DNA of 64,000 nt from Tricholoma matsutake (GCA_026075535.2 AP026541.1:9982001-10046000); one strand, 5' to 3'. Positions 21,275-34,152 are shown, numbered from the stretch's first letter. Numbers and translations are program-made. The notes: generated by a model not told the origin, from the sequence alone.

Positions 21275-22382
21275 AGGGAGGGATGGACAACACCACCAAA
21301 CAACATGGCTCCCACACACCTACAAGCACCTGCTTATAGGGTGGATCATGGTTGCCTAGAGTAAGCATTGTGGGGAGACAGCACATGAAGATGGCACCAG
21401 GGATGGATGACGACACCACTGAACGACATGACACCCACCCCACATGATCACCTGCTCATAGGGTGGACTGTGGGTGTCTATAGCAATGGTGTGAGGGAGG
21501 AGAGAGCCAGCACCCCAGCAATGTGAGAATGCAGCACATGGGAGTGGACATGGGTGTGCAGATGCAGACACACTCCTGTGCCCACACCTGAGGTTGTCTT
21601 CTTCCAGCAAGTTCTCACTCATAGGTATAGTCATCAAGATTATTCTAATTTATGGTAAGATAGTGCTCTAAGCTGTATATGTAGGATGAATAGATACTGC
21701 TTGCTTTGTACCTGTTACATTCTGTTACTCTGCATTATTTTTGTGACATTGTGACCTGAGCTCATTGTAAAGGCAGGTTCCGAGGGTAAGGAGCCTTTTC
21801 ATAGGCCTCTGCACCACTCCAAGCTATTTCACACCTAGCTCTGCTATCTGTGCCAAGCTCCACTCAATCTCCTGATCGTGCTGTCCATGGTCAGGTGCTA
21901 GGGTCTAGCAGATGCTGGGCTATAGGAAGTTTCAGCATGATTAGGAGGTTTTCTTGTGTTGCTTTCTTTTGACCTCCATCTCATTTACAAGCAACACAGG
22001 TAAGCACTTTGTGCTCATTGTTGGTCCAGCCATCTCACTATTACATTTGGTTGTTATCCAAGGCTTTGCCTTGAGGTTCCATCTCATGCTTCAACAACAC
22101 TCAGTTAGTGTCTCACTTCACAGCAGTTGGATTCTCATAGCCTTATCAATTAGTTCTTGGAAAGTTCGATATTTTTGTGGCCCACCCACCACTTCCCTTT
22201 TCTTTTTTCTTTTTTGGTTCTTTTTGTGTTTAGTAAAATGGTCTATGTAGTCAGATGGTCTTTGCATATATAGTCATATGTACTGTTATTCTAGTGTACT
22301 AGTAGTGCACATCTGCCTCCTCGCCTATCCATTTTGGGGTCCACTTACTGGGTGGACCTCTGTTTATGCTACACTCATGTTG
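21275..22382. other. No gene; two P2 palindromes and AT-rich sequence
   Basis: P2 copies at 21321-21343 (CTACAAGCACCTGCTTATAG) and 21442-21465 (CATGATCACCTGCTCATAG), both followed by GGTGG. 21640-22380 shows no ORF of note; ATGGTCTTTGCATATATAG near 22254 faintly resembles the TATA module. Confidence 0.5.
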
Positions 22383-24201
22383 CACTGCTGGCACTGACCT
22401 GTGTTTCCCACAGAAACACAGCCTCAGAAACATGTTTTAAGACTTCTGATTTGTATATCCTTTGGATATTCTCAAGATGTATTTAGACAAAATACCAAGG
22501 AAATCTTTTACATGTATCCAAGCTGTATCTGCAAGAAACAGAAAAAGTGTATCCTACAATGTTTCTTTCAGATCCATTCTGGAAACATTTTTCATGGTTC
22601 CTATGTGTAAGTCAGAGAAACACTTTATATGCAATTATAGCTGTATCTGCAGAAAACACTCAACATGTAATTTTATTATGTGTTTTCGAGAGATACATGT
22701 GTAACCATGGTAACCCCTTTCCTTTGCATGTATCCCTAGAAAACAGATAATAAATATTACATGTTGAGTGTTTTCTGCAGGTACAGCTACAATTACATAT
22801 AAAGTGTTTCTCTGACTTAGACAAGGGAACCATGAAAAAAGAATGGATCTGAAAGAAATATTGTAGGATACACTTTTTCTGTTTCTTGCAGATACAGCTT
22901 GAATACATGTAAAATATTTCCTTAGTATTTTGTCTAAATCAAGGGGGTGTTGGGACAGGAATTTTTCATATGACGTCAGTTGTTTTTTTCACAGCTCACC
23001 AGACCCCCCCCCTCCTGCCATATATGGTATGTTTTGATCACGTGCTGTTTGAAAACAATCCCATGATCCAATGACGATGTGGTCGCATCCTTCCCCACTC
23101 CCCATCATGCCCACCATCCCATCTTCTTTGTAACTGGCCATTTCAACCACTGCTGCACCCTTTGGCCTGGCTAAATAGCAAACCCTGTGGCTACAAATGT
23201 GCCACTTCAAATGTGGTTTGCAAATTCGAGACCATAGCCTGCATCACCCAAGGTCCAAAACAAAATAAGTTTTTTTCATTCACTGACTCTTTTAACTAAT
23301 CACAATGTTTTTTCTGTAGGTTACAAGCTGCTGTTACCTACAACGATTAATGCCCACATGGCCACACTTTCTCCCTGTCTAAACAGGAAATACAACGGGA
23401 GGCTTCTTGGAGGCTTGTGGAGTGGGATACTATGAGTGAGGTATGCATTACACCCATGCAACCACCTTTTACTGCCCTGCATCTCAGAACAGGCAGGCAA
23501 CTGGGGTGCTCATAGCCCTGCATCACACAATGACAATGACAATGCCGGGGCCATGAGACAGGTACCACGATCATCCATGACAATCCAACTAGCCAGGACG
23601 GTGAGCCTGCAGCAGCTAACACTGGGATGACAACACCCCGAAGCATGAGTATGTTTGTATTGACTCCGAGTCAGACAGTGCAGGAACCAAACCCGATAAC
23701 GGTGATAAGATCTCTGGCCTGTCGAGAATGGTGATGACTGATGTCAGTGACCAGGTTGCCAAGGAGGTCCATTTAAATTTCCACCGGTGCTCAGTATTCA
23801 TGCAGCATCCTCACTGGGTGGTATAAGTTCTATTTTACTTATACGAGAGTCATTTTAACTTTGAATTTATATATACTTGGTTCAAACTTCTGGTGGAATA
23901 CTACTTGTAGTAATAGATAATATTTGTGATATATGCTATTTGGTTGTTCCAGGACCCTAACCACAACAAAATAGCACTCAATGATGCCTATCAGCATCAT
24001 TTTCACTATGGTCAAAAAAAAAAATTCAGCCTCCAGCAGGACCCCCTCGCCCGCCCCTACATCTGGTTCAGGATTCCTGTCCCAACACCGCCTTGGTCTA
24101 GATACATCTTCAGAATATCCAAAGGATATACAGATCAGAAGTCTTAAAACATGTTTCTGAAGTTGTGTTTCTGTGGGAAACACGGGTCAGTGCCAGCAGT
24201 G
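22383..24201. mobile_element. CACTA-like foldback element with a nested TIR element
   Basis: Ends CACTGCTGGCACTGACC (22383) and its inverse (24201) form a TIR of about 105 bp with few mismatches, flanked by the 3-bp duplication TTG (22380-22382 and 24202-24204). CACTG termini and a 3-bp TSD are hallmarks of the EnSpm/CACTA superfamily. The left TIR continues into a second palindrome (22460-22940, arms about 200 nt). No transposase ORF. Confidence 0.75.
22946..24089. mobile_element. Nested TIR element inside the CACTA-like foldback
   Basis: Ends GGTGTTGGGACAGGAAT and ATTCCTGTCCCAACACC form a perfect 17-bp TIR. The interior has a CpG-rich part (23380-23830) unlike the surrounding repeats, possibly captured host DNA, but no ORF that I recognise. 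No clear target duplication is visible because it sits inside the foldback arms. Confidence 0.6.
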
Positions 24202-24820
24202 TTGAGCCACGCGGCAGAGGCCACCCCTCACGATCAGAATGCACCAGATGTTGGGGAGAGTCGGCTGCAGACGTTTTGTTGAATCAAACTTTTTTTGCCT
24301 CCGACTTCAGACTCCGCCGGACTAACATCTGGAGCCGAGATTACTTCAGGCTACTGGTGTCAAGCTAAGTTATGTCTGGCAAAGCTTAGTCTCTACTCTG
24401 CTGATTACCCTTTTCCTGCTACGGTAGCTGACCTTAAATATCAGATGATGAGTTGATCTGATTGATATAAGGTCTGCTCCAACTTAAGAGAGGGGGTCCC
24501 AACCGTATGACTGACGTTCGTAGCTCCGTTCATTTGTCATTTTTCGCATGAATTCCGCCACGTGCGTGACAAGGGTTGGGCTATGCACTAATGTAGAGCC
24601 ATCGGCCTTATTGTAGCCAAATCGTGATGCAACACTTGTTGAGGCTATGATAAGTTGTAGATTTCAAAGGACGTAATACACAAAGCGATAGAAGACATCA
24701 CCATAAGGTCAAAGAAGAAAGTACTGAATTATCGTTCTCAGCTATGTCAAATCGATTACCTCCCGTGCGTTGCGATGGAAGTTTCCCGGTTCCACCTTGA
24801 TCCTTCTTTTCGAAGGCCGA
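24202..24820. other. Intergenic, start of the CpG-rich gene island
   Basis: Base composition changes sharply: CpG is frequent from about 24210 on. No ORF or RNA gene is supported. Confidence 0.5.
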
Positions 24821-25878
24821 TCACTTCGACCAGCCTGTCCGACTTGAGAACGGAGGGAATCTAATCTCGACTTCGGTGAGATCAGTGGGAGGAAATACAG
24901 TAAACAAGGATTATGACGTTACCTCCAATCTTTGAATTTCAGTAGTTGCAGTTTCGCTGTAGGATACTGTCCATGGGACGATACCGGTACCGATGTTCGA
25001 GTTATTGTAGGAGGAGTATAGTGGACGTGGGACGATGCCTTGGGCCATAAGGACAGCTTCCGTGCGGTAAGCATGATGCACAATGTAAATATGGCAAGAG
25101 ACGTTACCAAGAGGCCTGTACCTGAAGGTGAAACTTACAAACGGAGCTTCGTCAACTTTCTGGCTTGTGACCATGCCTACTGCTGGGCTACGAGCGTGAT
25201 ATTCTTCTCCATATCTATATTCAGGATGTGAGGATACCTAAATTACTTATAGACTTTCAACTTACTTGACATGATGAGTTCCAGCTTTCTTAGATCGCTC
25301 GTGCACTACTTGAGATTCTAGAACTGGACTGCCGTACGTATGTTGCATAGTCTTCGTCACGACGTCTGTGACACATAACCTCCACAATTCCAATGTTATA
25401 ATACCGAAATTGTACGTTTGGCCCACTGTATATAAGTATGCATCATCGTCTGCAGCATGTAATGTCAGAGGGACTAATTACCGAAAGTTAGACTAAGGAA
25501 CTATACCTGTCACCTCAATAGTGGAAAACATGAAGTCCCTTTGAGTGTAATCAGAGGTTCTGGCATAGGACACGCCCACGGCGCTCGGTTTGTCGGGATA
25601 CTGATAATCCAACATGACGTGATTGTCGCAGATAACACCATCTATCGAAACCACGCCCTGGATAGGAAATACCCTCGATGCGTTCGACCAGTTTACCGAA
25701 AACCTCTACGGGTGAAGATGGTAAGCTCTGATTTATTGAGATTGAAGGCGCCGACCTTGCCCGACTCCGATGCAATCCAGCAGGTGACACAGTTGTTCGC
25801 TGATTGTTCGATTGCAAAGCATTCGTTTGCAATGCCATCTGTGGAGATCCAAGCATAAAGGTCACCGAACTGGAGCAT
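24821..25878 (-). CDS. DUF7918-like protein, multi-exon, possibly frameshifted
   Basis: Function unknown; the family is common in Agaricomycetes. The start is ATG at 25878. Exon 1 (25756-25878) gives LYAWISTDG and CWIASESGK. Exon 2 (25507-25705) gives RFSVNW..VSIDGVICDNHVML and ends at DFMFSTIEVT. Exon 3 starts at 25449 with DDDAYLYTVGQTYNFG and ends at 25266 with VHERSKKAGTHHV. Further exons give PFVSFTFRYRPL and, after an intron, VLMAQGIVPRP. The stop is near 24821. The order AWI/CWI, SVNW, VHERSKKAG, FRYRPL, GI-P-P is the family signature as I know it. Exon 3 needs a one-base frame change or a small extra intron near 25390, and the first intron has an unusual donor (GTCGGC), so the gene may be decaying. 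Confidence 0.72.
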
Positions 25879-26469
25879 ATTGGAAGAAGAACAGCGTGGA
25901 TATTCTCGTGATCAACAGAGGTTGACGCCCAAAAGGTGTGCAACACGTGCGTATGTCAAATTGTCAATGAGCCAAAGATTCTGGAAAGCACATGATAACT
26001 GAATTTCGCATACCTCGGATACCTACGTATACCAGGACGCGAGAGTGCCAATCCATCTAGGCGCACTCGATCCTTCGCCCCGGGTTTATTGTTCTGTCGA
26101 AGCATGATCTATGCGCATACCAAGCACATCGGGAGTAACCAGCTCTCAGGTCAGCTGGAAACTTTATAGTTTCAGTGAAGTGACTGAAATTAAATATTCC
26201 AGAGGTTGTAGTTTCGGACCACCCGAAATATCTGGTTTCCTAATTTAAGGCCAATACGAAACGTCCAATTTCAAGTCACATGACAAAACCATTGTTTTCG
26301 GCCCAATTTTCAGTTGCCCTGAAAAGTTGATGCTCCCGATGTGAAGCTTCAAGCTTGAAGCTTGAAGGAGCTTGAAGGAGGAACGGAGACATAAGGTCCT
26401 ACGTTGGATGGCGTGCCGCGTGATTCGACGCGACTGACGTGACAGTCACAGCGTCTTGCAACTTTCACG
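25879..26469. other. Intergenic between the DUF7918-like gene and the next gene
   Basis: About 590 bp, likely a bidirectional upstream region. CTTGAAGCTTGAAG / GGAGCTTGAAGGAG short repeats lie at 26352-26380. No ORF is supported. Confidence 0.4.
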
Positions 26470-26904
26470 ATGAATTCTCCACCAGAACCAGGCTCGCCTT
26501 CGATTTCTACACCATCCTCGGGATCCCCTCCGCCCGATGAGATAAACCCCCAATCCTCAAATGCGTCTCGTTTAATGGATCTCGCGAGCCATATCACTGC
26601 CAGTTTCTCGAGTAGCTCGAAACGTCGTTTGCCAGGCGGCTCTTCGTTTGGAGCTTCAGCCTCCAATCGTGATCATAAGACAAGAAGGAGGGGAGATTCG
26701 GGACGTAACCAGGCTACAGGTGGTTCGGCGGGGAATTGGGATGGTCTGAAAGAGGGAAAGAAAGAAAAGGATGAAAATCTTATCGATAGTCATATCGTCG
26801 AACATCTGAGGAAAGGTGGGTTTAAATGTGTTTTCCAGGGTTGGATTCTGATGCCCTACAGAAATTGGCGATCCTTTCCAGGACACCGGGCTGCAGAGAT
26901 ATAG
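26470..26904 (+). CDS. Hypothetical protein with Ser/Pro-rich N-terminus
   Basis: An open frame of 144 codons from ATG 26470. The N-terminal half is low complexity (PPEPGSPSISTPSSGSPPPDE), followed by a basic segment (HKTRRRGDSGR) and an ordered stretch (LIDSHIVEHLRKG). The frame after 26815 looks poor, whereas removing 26816-26838 (GTGGGT..TTCCAG, only 23 nt) yields LDSDALQKLAILSRTPGCRD and a stop near 26970, which reads more like protein. A 23-nt intron would be exceptionally short, so the 3' structure is open. It lies tail to tail with the flippase gene, about 150-220 bp away. Family not recognised. Confidence 0.5.
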   Translation: MNSPPEPGSPSISTPSSGSPPPDEINPQSSNASRLMDLASHITASFSSSSKRRLPGGSSFGASASNRDHKTRRRGDSGRNQATGGSAGNWDGLKEGKKEKDENLIDSHIVEHLRKGGFKCVFQGWILMPYRNWRSFPGHRAAEI

Positions 26905-27125
26905 TTGAGGATTTCAAGTTTGTCGCTCAGTGCAGCTTCTATCATGTGATCACACACCCACTCCTTTTTTAATGGTACCCTGTAGCATGCAAATGTAAAA
27001 TATTGCAGATTCCTCTGTGTGATCTATTAAGCTCCTGTTCCGATGGTAAGAATTCCGGTGATGTTACAAAGGAAGCAGTACAAAAACATGGGATAAATAA
27101 AGAGGGTAGATAATAACAAAAATGT

Positions 27126-30100
27126 CTATTCGCTTGTCTTGGGAGACAGCGGTCTGTGCTTACGCCCCAATGAGAAAACGCGAGACATGACTTCCTTCCC
27201 TTTGGATCGCGGTCGTGGAGCGAGTTTCTGAGTACTCGCTCTTCGTTCTGACAGATTGGTTTGCATTCGGTGCATGGCAACACCATTTTCTTCAGTAACG
27301 AAATCGAATCCGCGGTGGACCGACACTATTCCTGTTGACATGTCAGTCCGGCTGGGCTCAATGGTCACAACACTGTCATTGCGTGATCGTAATGTGTGTC
27401 GAGAGACTGAGGAAGAGGCACGCTGGAGGGTTGTAAGAGTCGGGACGCGCACTTCACGAGCAAGATCACGGTTAGGCTCCTTCTTGCCGATCCAGCGAAT
27501 AATATCAAGGTCATCTGGAGCGTACCCAAATTTCCAAGCCTTCCAAAGGTGTCGAGGTGCGAGAGATATGAAGAAGGTCAAAGGAATGCATAGCCAGAAA
27601 TAGCCCGATGCGAAAAGGAATTGATAATTCCCATACACCTTGGTGACCCCAAACGAGGGTTGGACCAGAGAATAAATGATCTAGACAATTTACATTAGTC
27701 AACATACGAGATACGTTGACAGCCGCCTTACAGTGAATATCCATAAAATTATAAGTCCGATGAACACAGAGAAGGACAGCCAAGCCGTCCAAGCTGACGC
27801 GTCAAATAATGTATATATGTTCGCAATCATAGCAGCAGATATCATCATAGTCTTAAGCCAAGTTCAGTACCGGATATCAAACTTACAGAGAGGGACATAC
27901 CGTCGACCACTCGTAAAGGTACACGTCATAGCCATCTTTACGAGACGTCGGTGAGTTGTATGTGTAAAGGATGAGGAAATAGATAATCGCAGCCTGGACA
28001 TTGCAAATTAGGTTGACAGCAGCAATATCCATGAATTCTTACTTGAACAAATCCATCAAACATATAGATAAGAAATAATCTGGTATTGAACCAAGTGCGC
28101 CTACGGCCGTAGTGGTACAACTCCGGAATCTCCATCAAGAGACGCGCATCTGCCCAGTTGTTAGATATGAGATTGTTGATGCATGAAAACGAGTATTACC
28201 GAGGATGCGATCAAACAGGCCAATGCCTATTACTGGTGCGAGTGTCCAGACTGAATTCCACAAGAGAACATAGATGTAGTCGAAGGCGCTGTGCATGTTT
28301 ATTGAGGATTGCCACGGGAGCAACTGGGGATTGACTCACAAAGTACCACTCCATCCATCATAAATTTGGAACCACCAAAGGACACCAGTTACAAGAATAT
28401 TTTTGTAGAAGAAGTTTAAGATCCTGTTCAAAGAGTAAACACCGTAACCGAGCCTCCGCATAACCACGGAGCATACATTGTTCCGTTTCGTGCATAGGAC
28501 CAGTGCCCATGGACCAGGAGCAGCTTCTTCAAGAAACGGAACTACGACCCAACTTTAATGAGATGGAGAATGAATAGCAGAGTCAGCTTCACCTGCGAGA
28601 TAGCGTAATCCGAAGAATTGACAGCCTGCAAACCTTCCTCGCCTGATATCCCAACACCGACATCAGCCGCCTTTTCAAACCAATCAAAATCTTCCAAACC
28701 ACTTGTTAGATAAAATGACATACCTGGATCATGCTAACGTCGTTCGCCCCATCACCAATAGCCAAAGTCATCGCTCGTAAACCATCCTTGACAAGTCGAA
28801 CGATGAGTGCCTTCTGCAGTGGAGATACGCGGCAGCATATCACGCCTTCGCACGAAGTTGCAAGCCGAAGCAGTAGACTTTGATTTTCTTCCGTTGCAAA
28901 GGCCTGTGATTATTAGAACAAGGGCAACATTCGCCGAGGTATGGGAACCAACCTGTAGCAACGCTGCACCATCCAATACTAATACAAAACCTCCCGGACG
29001 ATCGCCGTTTTCCGTACCAACGATGGACGAAAAGCCACTATCAACGCGTTGCAAAGGGATATCACTCCGTTCGTCGTCGCGTGACGATGTGGAAGACAGC
29101 CGTGGTGCAGCCTCTGTGACAATCCGACTATCCGAGAAAAACTTCCTCATGGCATGTGCCATTTGCTCATCCACCGGTCGACCCTTGGCATTGCCCCCGC
29201 GGATAACAATGATATTTGAATCGTTGCCAATCAAATTGGTACTTCTTCCGATAGCTGAATGAATCCGGATAAGTAAATTAGTGCGGCGCAACGCATAGTG
29301 GAATTGTACCGATCGCAGTTTCCATCTTGTCACCCGTAGCAACCCAGATCTTAATTCCGGTCCTTTTCAGAGCAGCAATCGTTTCTGGGACTCCGTCCTG
29401 CAGACGGTCCTCTATAGCTGTAGCACCCAGCAGCCTTAGATCCTGCTCCAGTTCGTTAGACACTTGCTCTATTTTCGCTTCCCGATCATCTATGGATATA
29501 GTTGCTGCATGATACCGCTCGTTCCATGATTGATACTCATCCTCTATAGACCGGAAAGTTGTTATGCGTAGTGCGTGGCCATCTGATTAACAGACTCACC
29601 TCCAATAACTTTGTAGGCCAGGGTAAGCGTTCTCAATCCTTCGTTTGCAAATTCGCTCAGATGGGCCTCCGTTTCAGCCTTCAGCTGCTCCTCGCTGCTC
29701 CTCAGCCTCTCGAAGATAACGTTATCAGCGCCTTTTGTGAGTAGAAACAATCGCTTGTCATCCCCCCCCAGCTTCCGTAACACCACACTCATTCTCTTCC
29801 TCGCGCTTGTGAACTCCAAGATGTTCAATAACTCATACTTTTCGACGTCCGGCGCTGTTGACGGCGTCCGCAAGGATAGGGTTTCTTTGTCTCGTCCACA
29901 AAACACAAATCCTACGTCTGCCGCGGTTTGGACAAGCGCAGACTCATCAGGCGACTGAGCTTTATACTCTATCTCACCTGTCTCAGGATCGACAGAGGCC
30001 AAAACGGTATGGCAAAGAGCAAGGACGATGAAAAAGCCGTTAAGCAACCGCGAATGTGTCGCAATTTGGGGATCTGGGTCGTCGGAAACAGAATCTTCAA

Positions 30101-32042
30101 GGTCTTGTAGTAAGGTCGAGTCTTTAAACCGCACTGGGTCATCTTTGACTTTGGCTGCTGTCCGGAGGTCGACTTCGACGGGTTTAGGAGCCTCGTTGCT
30201 GGACGATGGCGGTCTGACGTCATTTTTTTCATCTTCCTCGCCATTACTGACAGGTACAAGATCTCCCTTGTAGACTTTTCCGCCAATGGAGCATTGGCGA
30301 AACACCATGGAATTCTTCAAAGATATCAGGATTGCAATGGAGGGCGGTACGTCGAACGGAACTCATACCTGCGTAAGAGTTCCCGTCTTGTCAGAAAAAA
30401 TATATTCGATCTGGCCGAGGTCATCAGACAGATTCCAACTCCTGGCTTCAGTAGCTGCGCCTGTCTTGTCATAACAGATTTCGCTGTCGAAATAAATGAA
30501 AGCGGCTTGACATGTGCGTACAAATTCGATTGATACGTAAAGCGAGATGGGTACGATATCCTGGAATCTACAGTGATTTCATAAATCAAACGAGGTGTAT
30601 GGGTGGAGATCATAAAGACTAACGTTAAAAGAGCAAAGGCCCATGTTACGAGTCCGTTGATGGAAGGATTATCGTCACTACGATTGTCGCCGTACAGCCA
30701 AGGCGCATTTCTGGGATAATATCTCTGCTCCAGAACCGAGTCCGCAATTGCACAAACGGTACACATTGCTGCCATAATAGAAAGGTTAAAAAGGCTGTAG
30801 GAGTGCTATTGAATACTGCCATCTGTCCCATATGCAAACAGGGATACTTACACCTGTGGATTCATCTGCTTCTCGACTCTGCTGCGTTTACTGGGGGTGC
30901 CACCGGAATTCATGACAATCTTGGTATCCAATCCCGTGTACATAACTACTCCAATTGCCCAACGGGTGTTCCTAAGAACTGTACCCCGTAATAGTGTCAT
31001 CGACATGTCGACAGGTGACGTTACTCCGCCCACGCTAACATTTGCGTTCAGTTTGTACATGTCGTTATCTGGGCGATCACAGTTGATTTGGAATGAGTTC
31101 TGCTTGTCGACACAGGCAGCAGCGTCACGCAGATGAGAAAGTGCGGGAACGGCATGGCGTGACTTGAGATTCGTCTCACCATCGAGATTTTTCGTCTCTA
31201 CAAAGGCAACATCTTCATCCTCGGAAGTCGCGCAGATGAGGATATCTGCTGGGAATGACTCGTTGTCCATGATTTTGACAAAATCGCCAACGCGCACATC
31301 TTCCCACTGGATTTTCACCCAGTGCGGCCCCATTCGGCCCAACTTTTCATCAGACAGCGGTTGTCCATCCTCCGGGGAATAATCGAACTCAATTCCTTTG
31401 TCTTCCTCGTCATGATTGGACCCCTTGTTTTTCATTGGGGGCTTAAGGGATCCACGGCGTGAGGAGACAAACCCGGGGACAAACGTCCTGCTTTTTGACC
31501 GCATACTGTTCATATTCATCCAGTCCCCACCAGAAAGAACCCTGACTTCGCTATGGTTGACCTTTTTGTCTGATTGATGACGTTTAAAGTCTTCATACCC
31601 ATCTTTGGCCGCGGTGATAGCGAGAATCACAAGCAGAGGCAAAATCACAATTCCTGGTGAAATCGTGCTGAATTTCGGGAAGAACTGAAGAATTGCAATA
31701 CCCAAGAAAAATCTAAGAGAAGTTATGAAGATTGTGAGTGCATACTCGGATGGATTAACAGACGTACATATTTGCAATACGCCTAAATTGTTCCAGCAGA
31801 TTACGAGGAAGAAACGTAATAATGGTATACTTGGATGTAATGACCTGGTTGCTCGTATAAATAAACTCGGGTTTGGTCCTGGCTTTTTTGTCGAGATAGT
31901 GACCCGGTAAGTTTTCGTTGACATAAACGGTCCTTGGCGGGCCCGGGGGTCGCTTGTGGGAAAAGAATTCTTCAACACTGAACGAGGCTAAGCGAGCGGG
32001 CCACTCCCCAATGCTTCTTAAACCTGACTTGGGCGCGACCAT
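27126..32042 (-). CDS. P4-type ATPase, phospholipid flippase (Dnf1/Dnf2-like)
   Basis: Moves aminophospholipids or lysolipids across plasma-membrane or endomembrane bilayers, driven by ATP. Sixteen exons (31768-32042, 30852-31712, 30794-30624, 30567-30369, 30314-29600, 29543-29310, 29254-28953, 28903-28724, 28670-28593, 28541-28477, 28423-28340, 28288-28200, 28149-28043, 27993-27901, 27851-27732, 27680-27126) with GT..AG introns of 49-57 nt sum to 4128 nt, exactly 1375 codons plus stop. Motifs: flippase N-terminus [16 protein letters not shown] (about 70-85), actuator DGET (269), phosphorylation site SDKTGTLT (Asp about 495), SPDE (about 623), KGAD (696), TGDKMETA, and hinge [11 protein letters not shown] (969-979), then six C-terminal membrane segments and a basic Ser-rich tail. 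All catalytic residues are intact. Start ATG 32042 is the first in frame before the conserved region. The paralogue (Dnf1 versus other class) is inferred. A Cdc50-type beta subunit, usually required, is not in the window. Confidence 0.96.
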
Positions 32043-33902
32043 AATCGAGGATGTGGCAGATGCAAAGAAGCGCTCTAGATCGTGCGGGGGAAGATCCTAA
32101 GTAAGAAGAGAAGGACACTGGGTCATCATGATTTGACGTCAAGCCCAAACTTTCTCAGTAAAGTAAGCTGCCGTGCTCGACGAATCTTCCGGTCGGCAAT
32201 CATTAATCAGTATTGATGGCCATCACATCAGGCGGTCTGCCGGATATTATATTGATTAAATTTAATAACGGCGACCGACATAGGGCGACATTGAGTCTGA
32301 GATCTAGGAGTCAATCCACATAGCACGACAGATGAGTACAAGTTCCAAGTAATAGGCGACATACATATGCATGTTGGTCGGCTCCAATAGAACTATTACA
32401 TAATCACATATGCTATGCTGATACTCATCAGGATCTGTCATACACCGCCTTGCTCAGCATCGACATCTCTCACTCGTATAGACCTTCTTGATGCTTACGC
32501 ATATCAAGCAAGATGCTTTCAGGTTTCGAGTTTCTATCATAGGATCGGATCGGCTTCGGCTTTCGAAGCTGAGGAGAAACCTGGAGAAACTTCACATCGA
32601 AGCAAGGCACGTTATATATATGACATATGTATCCCGTATCCCAGCTAAGTAATTACCATTTATATACGTAGACCCAACGGATGTCCCCACTTTCCGTACA
32701 CTTTCCACACGGAGACGCGATGGTCCGTGCGATCTAGACGTATATGGAACGACTTTCTATAAACCGGGCTTGCCCAGCTATGTTGTCCGGAGGCTCATGA
32801 CCACCGTTCTTTCCTGATGCGAATCTCCCATGCTTATAGCTCGCCGAACTGTACTGCGAAACAACCTGCTGCTACTTGCTACGGCTGACACTCAGGCTGC
32901 CGTTTTATGGCTTCTCATGTCCTCCTCAACCCTCGTTCTCTAAGACTTCTTAACAATCGCGGCAACCACGTGTTGTATCAATCTGCATTGTTCCCGTACG
33001 AAAGTCCGTGACAAAGCCCCCATATGGGTTTTCCCTGGCTATATGTATTCAGTACTCTCGCATTCTCCCGCTTCCTTTTAGTCTCCTGATCAAGTTATAC
33101 CGCGATCCGCCCCCTTCGGTACGCTCTGTGTTGCAACTCAGCAATGGAAGTATATATGGAATGACGTTTCGTTCACGATATTCATGGACCCACCTAGTCA
33201 CTACTACTTTTGTACAAGCCAAGTAGGGTAGGGGAAACCCTGTTTTTCTTATTCCTCTAGCCTTGCTCTAGCCACGATTACGGTGCCCGACTGGGCTCAG
33301 GTCTGTATACGGTAACCATTGTCTAATTTTGCGCGATAATTGGGGTCCTGGTACTCCCAATCTTGTAATAGGCTGCCATAGTTCTTGGCCCGGCGAATCC
33401 TTTCTACGGCCACTCTATCGCTCGGACAGTGAGTCACTGACTCGTTTCATCACCGATCTCTTCACATGTCCAGAACTGCCCCCGACTGCTACTCACGCAT
33501 GCAAGGCTGCCATAGCTTATTGCATATCTCTGCATCGCACAAATGCATTCTTGTGTTACATTTGCAGCCCTTGTTCTTCTCCAGCGTCTCAAAGGACATT
33601 TTTCCACCGCGCGGGGTTCCTCTGGTCATAGGCTATTTATATCCGCGTTCATGATTGCATCCAAAGTTATCTGGGACGACACCTACTCGAACAAATCCTG
33701 GAGTATTCCAAGTTGTGAGTCCCAATCTGTACAGAACACGAGAATCCCTTTGTACAGGTTTCATTGATTTGGCTGAACGTTGAATGTTGAACCCTGGCGT
33801 TGGTACCGTGATATATGTGGAGTTCAAGTTATAGGGATTTTCCATCCTGCGCGACATACTTCAAGTTCAGCTACAAGGTTGGGGTTGATGGTGTGAAGAG
33901 GG
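32043..33902. other. Intergenic, no supported gene
   Basis: 1.86 kb of CpG-rich DNA containing the upstream region of the flippase gene. Several short ORFs exist (for example 33329-33631 plus and 33633-33857 minus), but none has recognisable domains or a convincing exon chain. Confidence 0.5.
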
Positions 33903-34152
33903 ATGGAGCCTGAGGGAGGCGTCGCTGGTGATGCATCGCACGTAAATGGTACATGTGCTTTGTCACGCAGGTGCACCCAGTGTAATCAAGAACTGGCGCA
34001 CCACTACAAAATCAAGCATCGCTACGGGCAAAAAACAAGGTAAGTAGTAACTGATGTTGCAATATTAATTGGTCATTGTCAATATATACAGTTACTGTCC
34101 CATAAAGAACTGCCATGCGAAGCACTGCGAGAAGGGACTCGGCGTCATGTAA
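33903..34152 (+). CDS. Small cysteine-rich putative protein (65 aa, one intron)
   Basis: ATG at 33903, exon 1 to 34039, intron 34040-34091 (donor GTAAGT, acceptor TATACAG), exon 2 to TAA 34150-34152. The spliced length of 198 nt is a multiple of three. It would contain RCTQCNQELAHHYKIKHRYG and YCPIKNCHAKHC: CX2C and CX4C pairs plus histidines, as in a small zinc-binding module. Similar cysteine clusters occur next to mobile-element transposases in mushrooms, but I cannot assign a family. Its last 21 nt are also the start of a perfect 50-bp palindrome, which suggests the ORF may be a broken end of a longer gene. Confidence 0.4.

Noticed and set aside
33329..33857. Possible genes on either strand upstream of the small cysteine-rich ORF
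   Set aside because: No recognisable domain and no convincing exon chain; kept as intergenic.
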